Assembly: GCF_000764225.1 (NCBI RefSeq)
Contig: NZ_JQED01000003.1
Location: 1-64,000, forward strand
Origin: Colwellia psychrerythraea
GTDB lineage: Bacteria; Pseudomonadota; Gammaproteobacteria; Enterobacterales; Alteromonadaceae
DNA length: 64,000 nt
Direction of reading: 5' to 3'
Positions 6,288 to 15,093 of the stretch are shown here, in pieces. The position numbers and the translations under genes were made by a program. Below the pieces are notes generated by a model. The model saw only the letters and a list, made by a program, of their open reading frames with translations, had not been told where the DNA came from and did not search any database. Position 1 is the first letter of the stretch; the number at the start of each line of letters is the position of its first letter.

Positions 6288-8795
6288 TTAGCTAGGTAAG
6301 AATTCTTTGCCCCAGCCGGTACCAGCGATTTTATTGTCAATCATTGATTGAATTTTTTCGTCGCTGTAACCAATACTTGCAAGTACTGTTCTGGTTGAAT
6401 GACCAAAACGTTCCGTTTCAGGCTGAGCCAAAATAGTTGCCTCAGTAGGGCGGATTGAATAGTGGTCGATCAAGGTAACACGATGACCACTTGGGTGATT
6501 ATTGTAAGTTGAGAAGGCATAGCTGCCACGGTCTATACCAACAGTGCCATCAGCTTCACGGGTATATTGATCACGTAACTCTTCAATACTCATGGGCTGA
6601 ACAGCGGGAAGACCTGCATGACGTAGCTTCTGCGCCCAGTTCTCTGCTGAATCTTTACTAAAAGCATCCGTCAGGAAGTCGCTGATGCAATCTACTTGGC
6701 TGATGCCAGATAAGCCATCAACGGTTTCAAGTATTGCTAATTGATCGCTATCTGAATCAAGGTAAACCCAACCGTCATTAGCCTGATAAAAATGTGATAA
6801 GGCATCATTACCTAACACTTCACGACCTGATGCTTCATCAAATGGACCGCGATCTTTATAATCAAAGGCAAATTTAACTTGTGCTAAATTTGTTACCGCA
6901 GAAAGCGAGGTTCTTGCTCTAGATATTTCACCGGTTTTTTGTTTGTGATAAAGCGATAGCGCCATACCTAAACCGCCAGCAAAACCACAGTTAACGTCTA
7001 GTGTGCCTAAGTGAGCATGTTCTTCAGGTGTTTTATTACCACCAAATCGACTCATTATTCCACTGTTGGCCTGAATAATATCGTCGTAGCCGATGTAGTC
7101 AGTTTTAGGTCCTCGTTTGGGGCCACCTAAGCAATCTAAACGGCAGAATAAAACGCCTGGATTTATCGCCTGCAAGCTTTCATTATCTAAACCAAGTGGT
7201 TTCATTTGACGCTCTGGCGCGTTAATAACAACAAGATCAACAGATTTCACCAGCAACTCAAAGGCTGCTCGACCTTCATCGGTATTAATATTAACAAGAG
7301 CGCTTTTTTTACCAATATTGGTTTGGAAGGTAAAAAATGTACCAATCAATGGATCGTAAAGTGGTGTGACAGGATCGAGCTTGATAACCTCGGCGCCAAA
7401 ACGGCCTAAAAACGCGGTAGAGTGAGGGCCAGCGATAACATTAGTCAAATCTAAGATTCGCACACCATCTAACCAACCGTGTTGAGACTGCGTATCAATA
7501 TTTTTTCCGGTAGGTCTTGTGACAACTTCATTATTGGCAACCGAGACTAACTGCGACATGGCTTGATCAAAATTAACGTCTTTGCGCGGTTTTGGCGTTA
7601 ACATTTGACTTACCGACTCTTCTAACCAAGCAATAGGGCCCGGTTGTTTCATCACGCCATGTTGTGGGTCTTCTACTTCAACGATGAGCCCCGAGGCATT
7701 ACAATGTTCGCTGTTTACCCATTCTTGTGTGGTGCGATGTGGCGCTCCTGGAATTTGTCCTTCCCCGAAAACAACGCCCCATTCTTCGGATGTTTTAGTT
7801 AAAAAGACTCTTTTCATTTTAGTGGAAATGATGTCAGCCCATTTCTTTGGTAGAGGGTAAACACCGATGGAGGTTTCACCATCCCACTCGTTGATAGGCA
7901 AGTGGAGATCTTTAACTTCAGGTAAACCTTCGGCTCTCAGTTCATCGTAGATACCCATTGCTTTTAAGCAGCGGCTAGCATGGTTACGATGCGACGGACA
8001 TACAACATAGAAGAAGCGACCATCACGACATTGGTAGGTGCGATAAAATGGGTCTAGGTATTCTTGCAAATCCTGATAACTAAGATCCATTTCAATGTTG
8101 TTTTCTTTGCGATGGGCAATTTCATGTTCACGCATGGTTAGGTAACGATCTGGTGTATTTTCAATGACTACCGAGTTATATGATAAACCTTCCATTAAGG
8201 CGGCAACGATAGGCACTTCTACATGATCACCGCGACCTGATTTCTCACGCGATAATAAGGACATAACCACAGAGCTTGCTGCTAGTGTAGTAGCATACGA
8301 TGAGCCGAGCGCTAAAGGTGAGAAGCTTGGATTTAACCCCATTAGAACACGATTGAATCCCATATCGGTAAATGCACCAGATGCCGCTGCGACGATCGCT
8401 TCTGTGGCTTTCCACTCTTTACGAAGTTGATCGTTACTGGCAAAGCCTGGGAGCGATACGGTAATTAATTCCGGACGATTTTTACGTAATTCTTCAAAAT
8501 TTATACCTAAACGATTCATCACATTAGGTGTAAAACTTTCAAGTACTACATCAGCATTCTCAATTAATGCCAAGGCTTGGTTAAGGCCTGTTTCTGATTT
8601 TAAATCTATGCGTAAACTACTTTTATTACGATTTAAAATGGCGTTAGCTGGATGATCCCATTGAGGTCCTTTTGGCGGATCTATATGGATAACCGTAGCA
8701 CCTAAGTCGGCAAGAATCATCGCGACAGCTGGTCCAGCAATTTGTTGGCCAAAATCAATAACGCGCACGCCGACTAACGGTAAATTATTTTTCAT
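6288..8795 (-). CDS. dddD: DMSP CoA-transferase/lyase DddD
   Basis: An 835-residue cytoplasmic protein made of two tandem class III CoA-transferase (CaiB/BaiF) domains, about 1-410 and 440-835, each opening with a GVRVIDFGQ / GVRILDLTN strand. This fused length is characteristic of DddD, which transfers CoA to DMSP and releases DMS, giving 3-hydroxypropionyl-CoA. The second half carries the likely catalytic aspartate, D600 in GTLDVNCG, close to the reported Asp of Marinomonas DddD (about 602, from memory). The equivalent stretch of the first half (FSPLALGSSYATTLA) lacks an Asp. The ATG follows AAGGAC. The neighbours dddR, dddT, dddB and dddC are the standard partners. A single-domain carnitine CaiB is ruled out by length. 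Confidence 0.92.
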   Translation of the reverse strand: MKNNLPLVGVRVIDFGQQIAGPAVAMILADLGATVIHIDPPKGPQWDHPANAILNRNKSSLRIDLKSETGLNQALALIENADVVLESFTPNVMNRLGINFEELRKNRPELITVSLPGFASNDQLRKEWKATEAIVAAASGAFTDMGFNRVLMGLNPSFSPLALGSSYATTLAASSVVMSLLSREKSGRGDHVEVPIVAALMEGLSYNSVVIENTPDRYLTMREHEIAHRKENNIEMDLSYQDLQEYLDPFYRTYQCRDGRFFYVVCPSHRNHASRCLKAMGIYDELRAEGLPEVKDLHLPINEWDGETSIGVYPLPKKWADIISTKMKRVFLTKTSEEWGVVFGEGQIPGAPHRTTQEWVNSEHCNASGLIVEVEDPQHGVMKQPGPIAWLEESVSQMLTPKPRKDVNFDQAMSQLVSVANNEVVTRPTGKNIDTQSQHGWLDGVRILDLTNVIAGPHSTAFLGRFGAEVIKLDPVTPLYDPLIGTFFTFQTNIGKKSALVNINTDEGRAAFELLVKSVDLVVINAPERQMKPLGLDNESLQAINPGVLFCRLDCLGGPKRGPKTDYIGYDDIIQANSGIMSRFGGNKTPEEHAHLGTLDVNCGFAGGLGMALSLYHKQKTGEISRARTSLSAVTNLAQVKFAFDYKDRGPFDEASGREVLGNDALSHFYQANDGWVYLDSDSDQLAILETVDGLSGISQVDCISDFLTDAFSKDSAENWAQKLRHAGLPAVQPMSIEELRDQYTREADGTVGIDRGSYAFSTYNNHPSGHRVTLIDHYSIRPTEATILAQPETERFGHSTRTVLASIGYSDEKIQSMIDNKIAGTGWGKEFLPS

Positions 8796-9187
8796 ATTAA
8801 ATTGTCCTTATGGCTCTTTTACTGTTGATCCCTTACTGTGTTGGACTTAAAAATTTGTCCAAACTGTTGAGAATCACTTTTAACGGATTTTAAAATGCTG
8901 TTTAAAATTTCGTTATATATTAAAAGGTTATACTCTCTTTGCTATCGATTTAGCTCTGTGAGTTATTTGGTTGGTTGATAATAGGACGTCTTTAGAAAGT
9001 GAACCAGCAATAAAAAACGCCCCAAAGGTATAATTTTATTTATGGATAATTAAGACTGTTTAGAGGACAAATAATTAAAAACGGGGTGGGAAATTTGGGG
9101 TGTTGGTACGAGATAAGAGGTGTGAATTGGCGTGCGTTTTTTGGCAAGTTAAAATACATCCCTGTATTACTTACGAGAGAAACACAA
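8796..9187. other. dddD upstream region
   Basis: About 390 bp lie between the dddD start and the dddR stop. An inverted repeat TTGGAC-N10-GTCCAA (8841-8862) lies 45-67 bp upstream of the dddD ATG and could be a regulator site. I saw no gene here and no clear dddR terminator. Confidence 0.35.
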
Positions 9188-10081
9188 TTATTGTTGTGCT
9201 ACTTCCTCTAATAACCAGCTTCTAAAAATGTCTGCATGGGGGTGTCTAGCCTGCGAGCGGGCATATACTAAATAAAAGGCTTCATCAGTTGCGACTTTTT
9301 GTTCAAAAGGTACAACCAAACGGCCAGATTTTATCATACCGTCGACTAAGCTAGTGCGTCCAAGTGCTAATCCTTCACCTTGGGCAGCCATCTCAAGCGC
9401 TGTTATTAACGTGTCAAATTGAAAGCCTTGACTTAGTTTTATATGTTCATGATTGGTTTGATTTAGCCAATGCCCCCAACCTTCTTCATAACCAATAACG
9501 TGTAATAACGTATGATTGGGTAAATCATCAGGCGTGACTAACGATGTATTTTTTTTCAAAAAATCGGGACTACAGACTGGAAATAACTCATCCCATGTCA
9601 AACGATCTGATTTCAATGCCTGCCACTTACCTTTGCCATAACGAATTTCAAAGTCATTATCGGCAGAGCTTTCCTTATCATCAGTCCAAATGTTACTGGT
9701 AATTTCTAAATTTATATTTGGATATAAGGCTCTGAAATTGCTAATTTTGGGGGCCAACCATTTTAGAAAAAAGACTAAATTAACTTTTACATTGAGTAAG
9801 TCAGTTCTACCTTGTCCAAAAATTTCTTCGGTGGCGATACTGAGTCGCTCGACTGATTCATGTACAGCAGGTAAATATGCAGATCCGGCATTGGTAAGTT
9901 CTAAACCTCGAGGTAAGCGTTTGAACAATACTGCACCTAGCTGACTTTCGAGGCCTTTGATTTGTTGGCTAACGGCTGCCTGAGTGAGGTTTAATTCGAG
10001 TGCGGCATGGGTGAAGCTTAAGTGACGCGCAGCGGCCTCAAATGAGCGAATCCAATTAAGAGGTGGTAATCTTTTTTTCAT
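9188..10081 (-). CDS. dddR: LysR-type regulator of the DMSP cluster
   Basis: A 297-residue LysR-family protein of the GcvA-like subgroup. The N-terminal helix-turn-helix (PPLNWIRSFEAAARHLSFTHAALELNLTQ, about 6-34) is canonical, and an effector-binding domain spans about 90-290. It sits between dddD (same strand, downstream) and divergent dddT, as in characterised dddD clusters where a LysR protein activates the genes in response to DMSP. It probably acts on the shared 420-bp divergent region and on the dddD promoter. The role is inferred from context; the family assignment is secure. Confidence 0.85.
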   Translation of the reverse strand: MKKRLPPLNWIRSFEAAARHLSFTHAALELNLTQAAVSQQIKGLESQLGAVLFKRLPRGLELTNAGSAYLPAVHESVERLSIATEEIFGQGRTDLLNVKVNLVFFLKWLAPKISNFRALYPNINLEITSNIWTDDKESSADNDFEIRYGKGKWQALKSDRLTWDELFPVCSPDFLKKNTSLVTPDDLPNHTLLHVIGYEEGWGHWLNQTNHEHIKLSQGFQFDTLITALEMAAQGEGLALGRTSLVDGMIKSGRLVVPFEQKVATDEAFYLVYARSQARHPHADIFRSWLLEEVAQQ

Positions 10082-10500
10082 GATGTAGTCCCGCTTATAT
10101 TATTTATTATTATAGTTTTCATTCATGTTTAGTGAGTTTTTTAATTTAACTCACTAAGTTTTGCGCAACAGTATTTCATAAATCACCGAATTATATTCAT
10201 AAATATTTTTATACCTTTGGGGTGATTTTTATTGGTTGTGATTATTTTGACTCTTCCACAAAATGAGGCTCGTGTCATTTTTGGTCATGATTATTTGCTC
10301 TATCAATGTTGAACTCTTAAACAACTGATACCTAATAACGTCACCGAACAATATAGATATATATAGAACTAGAACTAGAAGAACATATTTAAGGCACTAC
10401 ACTTTGTACATGATAATTCATGGCAAAACTTACAGATTATAATGGTGATTAATGTCAATGAGCACATTAACCAACCAGTAGCTAATATAGGAGTTACTAC
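10082..10500. promoter_or_regulatory. dddR-dddT divergent control region
   Basis: About 420 bp without a gene. A 10-bp perfect inverted repeat TTAGTGAGTT/AACTCACTAA (10129-10138 and 10148-10157, 9-bp gap) lies 48 bp upstream of dddR. A second, weaker TTAATGT/ACATTAA dyad lies at about 10453-10474, near the dddT start. Either could be a LysR-type site. A direct repeat of AGAACTAGAA-like sequence occurs near 10365-10382. Confidence 0.45.
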
Positions 10501-12135
10501 ATGAAGAATATTTCAAATATGATCAAAACCAATGGGGTACTGTCTGGGGTTAACCCAGTGATGGCCATTGGTTCAGCGATACTTGTTTCTTTGTTTGTGC
10601 TGTTTACCGTAATTGACCCAACATATGCCGGGTCAATTTATACTGCTGCAAAAGGCTTTATCGCAACGAATTTCGCATGGTATTACATTGGTTTAGCAAG
10701 TTTTTTCTTATTTCTAGCGATTTATACTGCTTTTAGTCGGTACGGTAGTATTAAGCTTGGTGCGGATGATGAACAACCTGAATATAACTTCTTTTCTTGG
10801 TTTTCAATGTTATTTGGCGCCGGTATAGGTATAGGTATTCTGTTTTGGAGTATAGCCGAACCCATCTATCATTTTCAGAGCAATCCGTTCATTGCTGAAG
10901 GGCAAGCATTGACTGCGGAAGCTGCACAAGTGGCTATGCGCATTAGTATTTTCCATTGGGGATTACATGGTTGGGGAATCTTTGCTATGGCAGGTTTATC
11001 GCTAGCATATTTTTCATACCGAAAAGGCATGCCACTGTCTGTACGCTCAGGTCTCTATCCTATCTTTGGTGACCGTATCTATGGTCCTATTGGTCATGCT
11101 GCTGATTTATTAGCGGTATTTGGCACAGTATTTGGTATTGCTACTTCACTAGGGTTAGGTGCTCAGCAAATGAATGCAGGTCTTGGTTACTTGTTCGGTA
11201 TTGAAATCTCTACTACTAACCAAGTCGTGCTGATTGCTATTGTCTCTATATTAGCGACGTTGTCGGCATTAAGTGGTGTGAATAAAGGTATTAAGTTACT
11301 GAGTGAATATAATATGCACCTCACCACCGTTATATTGACCTTTTTCTTGGTGCTGGGTCCAACTGCGTATCTATTAGGTGCATTTGCGACCAATGTCGGT
11401 GATTACTTAGTTAATGCAGTATCCCTTGGCCTTTGGATAGATCCAGATCCTAAGGGGCAATGGCAAGGTTGGTGGACTATCTTTTATTGGGGTTGGTGGA
11501 TTGCCTGGGCTCCGTTTGTCGGCATATTCATCGCTCGAATTTCTAAAGGTCGTACTATTAAAGAGTTTGTCTTAGGTGTGTTACTTGCGCCAACTATTTT
11601 GGCTACTTTCTGGATAACTGTTTTTGGTAATACTGCAATATTTATTGAGTTATTTGGTGCTGGCGGCATTACTGAAGCGGTAAATAAAGATATCACCATG
11701 TCATTATTTACTACGCTAGAGCTGATGGAACTGGGTCCAATGTTAACCTTAATTGGCGCATCAATCTGTGTGGTTATGTTAGTGACCTACTTTGTAACCT
11801 CTGCGGATTCTGCGACTTTAGTTATTTGTACCTTAGTGTCTATGGGCAATGAACATCCACCTGCACGTTTTCGAGTGTTCTGGGGGCTTTCAATTGGTGC
11901 TGTTGCTGGTGTGTTGCTGCTTGCTGGTGGATTAAAGGCATTGCAAACAGCGTCTATTGTTGCTGCGTTGCCTTACTCAGTAGTACTAATATTAACAACG
12001 TGGGCATTATTCACATCACTGCGTAAAGAGCCTTTGCCCGGTGCAAAAAAATCTAAGTTAAGTGATAAAAATAGTGAGTCGGCAGCTGATATTGAAAATA
12101 CCGATAAATTAAAAACAGTAGACCATATCGCTTAG
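10501..12135 (+). CDS. dddT: BCCT-family DMSP/betaine transporter
   Basis: A 544-residue inner-membrane protein of the betaine/carnitine/choline transporter family with about 12 membrane spans. Family signatures are the glycine-rich GAGIGIGILFWSIAEP on TM3 (about 101-116) and the tryptophan box WGWWIAWAPFVGIF (about 330-343), which binds quaternary-ammonium or sulfonium substrates. AGGAG precedes the ATG. Placement at the head of dddT-dddB-dddC, divergent from dddR, makes DMSP the likely main substrate; glycine betaine is the usual alternative. The soluble C-terminal tail of about 40 residues is short compared with osmosensing BCCT proteins. Confidence 0.9.
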   Translation: MKNISNMIKTNGVLSGVNPVMAIGSAILVSLFVLFTVIDPTYAGSIYTAAKGFIATNFAWYYIGLASFFLFLAIYTAFSRYGSIKLGADDEQPEYNFFSWFSMLFGAGIGIGILFWSIAEPIYHFQSNPFIAEGQALTAEAAQVAMRISIFHWGLHGWGIFAMAGLSLAYFSYRKGMPLSVRSGLYPIFGDRIYGPIGHAADLLAVFGTVFGIATSLGLGAQQMNAGLGYLFGIEISTTNQVVLIAIVSILATLSALSGVNKGIKLLSEYNMHLTTVILTFFLVLGPTAYLLGAFATNVGDYLVNAVSLGLWIDPDPKGQWQGWWTIFYWGWWIAWAPFVGIFIARISKGRTIKEFVLGVLLAPTILATFWITVFGNTAIFIELFGAGGITEAVNKDITMSLFTTLELMELGPMLTLIGASICVVMLVTYFVTSADSATLVICTLVSMGNEHPPARFRVFWGLSIGAVAGVLLLAGGLKALQTASIVAALPYSVVLILTTWALFTSLRKEPLPGAKKSKLSDKNSESAADIENTDKLKTVDHIA

Positions 12136-12266
12136 TTGTTTACCTTCCGGTCTAGGCTGATTCAATCGCTTATACCGGAATGCATTGATGGCTAGCATTG
12201 AAAATCATCTTGATGCGTTTATATACGCCTCTTAAAAAATAAAACTTGTAACAAGGAACTATTTCT

Positions 12267-13427
12267 ATGTCTTCGCAAATCATATTACCGCGCATTATGC
12301 AGGTAGGTTATGGCGCCAGTCTTGAAGTACCTAGTGTACTCACTAGCCTAAATTGTCAACGTGCTTTAATAGTAACCGATAAAATGATGGTGCAGCTGGG
12401 TTATGCCAACACGATTCAAACGGTATTACAGCAGCATGATATTGCCTGTGATGTTTTTGATGATACTGTACCTGAGCCGACCGTTGCGTCTATTCAGGCG
12501 GGAGTTGCTAAAGCAAAAAATGGTGATTATGACTGTATTATTGCGCTAGGTGGAGGCAGTCCAATAGATAGTGCTAAAGCTATAGCCATTTTGGCTAAAC
12601 ATGGTGGCGTGATGCAGGATTATCGCTTTCCTCGAATGGTAACAGAACAAGGCTTACCTCTTATCGCTATACCAACTACCGCAGGTACGGGCTCTGAAGT
12701 AACAAAATTCACCATTATCACCGATGAAACAAGTGATGAAAAAATGTTATGTGTTGGTATTGGCTTTATGCCTCTAGCTGCATTGGTTGATTATAAATTA
12801 ACAATGAGTTTACCTCCACGCATAACGGCGGATACTGGCATTGATGCACTCACACATGCCATGGAAGCCTACGTTAGTAAAAAAGCTAACCCTTATAGTG
12901 ATAGTCAAGCTATTGCTGCGATTAAGTTAATCGGACCGAACTTACGAAAAGTTTTTCATGATGGCAGTGATAAAAAGGCACGTGAGGCTATGATGCTTGG
13001 TTCGACATTAGCGGGTGTAGCATTCTCTAGTGCATCGGTTGCTTTAGTGCATGGTATGAGTCGACCAATTGGTGCCTTTTTTCATGTTCCTCATGGTTTA
13101 TCGAATGCGATGTTATTGCCTAGTGTTACCGAATTTTCAATCGCCTCTGCGCCAGAAAGATACGCTGATTGTGCTCGAGCCATGGGCATAGCCTCAGATC
13201 TCGATAGTAATGATGAGGCTAATCAAAAACTATTAATTGAACTTAGGGCATTAAATAATGAATTAGCAGTACCAACGCCGCAAGAGTTTGGTATTAAGCG
13301 CGATGACTTTTTCGAAGTATGTCAAACCATGGCCAAACAAGCGTTGGCTTCTGGCTCGCCAGGTAATAACCCTATTGAACCGTCTATCGATGAGATGGTT
13401 GCTATCTACCAAGGGCTATGGGATTAA
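12267..13427 (+). CDS. dddB: Iron-containing alcohol dehydrogenase of DMSP catabolism
   Basis: A 386-residue group III (Fe-dependent) alcohol dehydrogenase. The NAD-binding GGGS is at 95-98, and the metal ligands D193, H197, H262 and H276 are all present (DTGIDALTHAMEAY and the HGMSRP...HVPHG segment). In dddD clusters this enzyme is thought to oxidise the 3-hydroxypropionate unit to malonate semialdehyde. AAGGAAC lies before the ATG. It is 131 bp after dddT and 42 bp before dddC, so it is probably in one operon with both. The exact substrate is inferred from the cluster. Confidence 0.87.
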   Translation: MSSQIILPRIMQVGYGASLEVPSVLTSLNCQRALIVTDKMMVQLGYANTIQTVLQQHDIACDVFDDTVPEPTVASIQAGVAKAKNGDYDCIIALGGGSPIDSAKAIAILAKHGGVMQDYRFPRMVTEQGLPLIAIPTTAGTGSEVTKFTIITDETSDEKMLCVGIGFMPLAALVDYKLTMSLPPRITADTGIDALTHAMEAYVSKKANPYSDSQAIAAIKLIGPNLRKVFHDGSDKKAREAMMLGSTLAGVAFSSASVALVHGMSRPIGAFFHVPHGLSNAMLLPSVTEFSIASAPERYADCARAMGIASDLDSNDEANQKLLIELRALNNELAVPTPQEFGIKRDDFFEVCQTMAKQALASGSPGNNPIEPSIDEMVAIYQGLWD

Positions 13428-13469
13428 CCTTAGCCATTAATATTATTTTTACAATTCTAGGAATTATTT

Positions 13470-14966
13470 ATGAATACAATCGGACACTTAATTAACGGCG
13501 AAATTTGCACCGATGCTGCGCGCACTCAAGATGTGTTTAACCCTGCAACGGGTGAAGCTACTAAGCAAGTTGCATTAGCCTCTGTTGAGACAGTTGAACA
13601 AGCAATTTCTGCGGCACAAACTGCATTCCCACAATGGCGAAATACGCCTGCTATCAAACGCGCTCGCGTAATGTTTCGTTTCAAAGAGTTACTGGAAGCA
13701 AATGCCGATAAAATATGCGAAATGATCGGCGAAGAGCATGGCAAAATATCACATGATGCAGCGGGTGAATTACAGCGTGGTATTGAGAATGTTGAATATG
13801 CTTGTGGTGCGCCAGAGTTATTAAAAGGTGAACATAGCAAAAATGTTGGACCAAATATTGATTCATGGAGCGAATTTCAACCCTTAGGTGTTGTTGCTGG
13901 TATCACGCCGTTTAACTTCCCTGCAATGGTGCCTTTGTGGATGTTTCCGATGGCAATTGTTTGTGGTAACTGTTTTATTTTAAAACCATCAGAACGCGAT
14001 CCAAGTTCAACACTTTTTATTGCTCAGTTATTGAAAGAAGCTGGTTTATCTGACGGTGTCATGAATGTTGTGAACGGCGATAAAGTGGCCGTTGACGTCT
14101 TGTTATCAGATGAACGCGTGAAGGCAGTTAGTTTTGTAGGTTCAACGCCAATTGCTGAATATATTTATGCTACAGCTAATGCCAATGGCAAACGCTGTCA
14201 AGCGTTAGGTGGCGCTAAAAATCACGCTATTGTCATGCCAGATGCAGACATGGATAATGCGGTTAATCAATTATTAGGCGCAGCATTTGGCTCATCAGGT
14301 GAGCGCTGTATGGCCTTGTCAGTAGCTGTTGCTGTGGGTGATGTCGCTGGCGATGCATTAGTTAGCAAAATGACAGCTGCAATGGCAGGCCTTAAAGTGG
14401 GTGCATTTAGCGATAGTACTAATGACTTTGGTCCTGTCATTACTAGCCAACATCGCGATAAAGTTGTTGGTTATATCAACCATGCGCAAGAGCAGGGAGC
14501 AACGATTGTTGTTGATGGCCGTAGCCCTGAAGTTGAAGGTTATGGTAATGGTTTCTTTGTTGGCGGCACCTTAATAGATAATGTCACAGCCGACATGGTG
14601 AGCTATAAAGAAGAAATCTTTGGACCTGTTCTTCAAGTGATGCGCGTTCAAACTATGCAGCAGGCGATGGATTTAATTAATGATCACGAATACGGTAATG
14701 GTACTTGTATCTTTACTCGTGATGGCGAAGCGGCGCGATACTTCTCTGATAATATTCAAGTAGGTATGGTAGGTATCAATGTACCTTTACCTGTGCCTGT
14801 TGCCTATCATAGTTTTGGTGGGTGGAAGCGTTCGTTGTTTGGTGATTTACATGCTTATGGCCCAGATGCGGTGCGTTTCTACACTAAGCGTAAAACAATT
14901 ACTCAACGTTGGCCTTCCGCTGGTGTGCGCGAAGGGGTAGAATTTTCTATGCCTACGTTAAAGTAA
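13470..14966 (+). CDS. dddC: CoA-acylating (methyl)malonate-semialdehyde dehydrogenase
   Basis: A 498-residue aldehyde dehydrogenase of the MmsA type. The catalytic Cys is C280 in GSSGERCMA, with the family's PFNFPAMVPLWMFP segment at about 147-160. Such enzymes convert malonate or methylmalonate semialdehyde with CoA and NAD to acetyl- or propionyl-CoA plus CO2. As the last gene of dddT-dddB-dddC it would finish DMSP carbon assimilation to acetyl-CoA. AGGAAT precedes the ATG. A strong terminator follows 45 bp after the stop. A role in valine degradation cannot be excluded from sequence alone, but no val/leu genes are nearby. Confidence 0.88.
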   Translation: MNTIGHLINGEICTDAARTQDVFNPATGEATKQVALASVETVEQAISAAQTAFPQWRNTPAIKRARVMFRFKELLEANADKICEMIGEEHGKISHDAAGELQRGIENVEYACGAPELLKGEHSKNVGPNIDSWSEFQPLGVVAGITPFNFPAMVPLWMFPMAIVCGNCFILKPSERDPSSTLFIAQLLKEAGLSDGVMNVVNGDKVAVDVLLSDERVKAVSFVGSTPIAEYIYATANANGKRCQALGGAKNHAIVMPDADMDNAVNQLLGAAFGSSGERCMALSVAVAVGDVAGDALVSKMTAAMAGLKVGAFSDSTNDFGPVITSQHRDKVVGYINHAQEQGATIVVDGRSPEVEGYGNGFFVGGTLIDNVTADMVSYKEEIFGPVLQVMRVQTMQQAMDLINDHEYGNGTCIFTRDGEAARYFSDNIQVGMVGINVPLPVPVAYHSFGGWKRSLFGDLHAYGPDAVRFYTKRKTITQRWPSAGVREGVEFSMPTLK

Positions 14967-15011
14967 TAACAACTTACCACTTTATATTACCCTCTAAATA
15001 TTAAGGGTTGA

Positions 15012-15046
15012 GCGATATCTTATCTCCCATAAGGTATCGCTTTTTT
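15012..15046 (+). terminator. Terminator of the dddT-dddB-dddC operon
   Basis: A 12-bp stem GCGATATCTTAT/ATAAGGTATCGC with one mismatch and a 5-nt loop, followed by six T residues. Confidence 0.9.
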
Positions 15047-15093
15047 ATTCATTAAAATAAATCGAGTTGTCAGTTTTATAGAGGTTTTTATTT

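Noticed and set aside
6288..8795. Carnitine CoA-transferase CaiB
   Set aside because: CaiB is a single domain of about 400 residues; this is a two-domain 835-residue protein with ddd partners.
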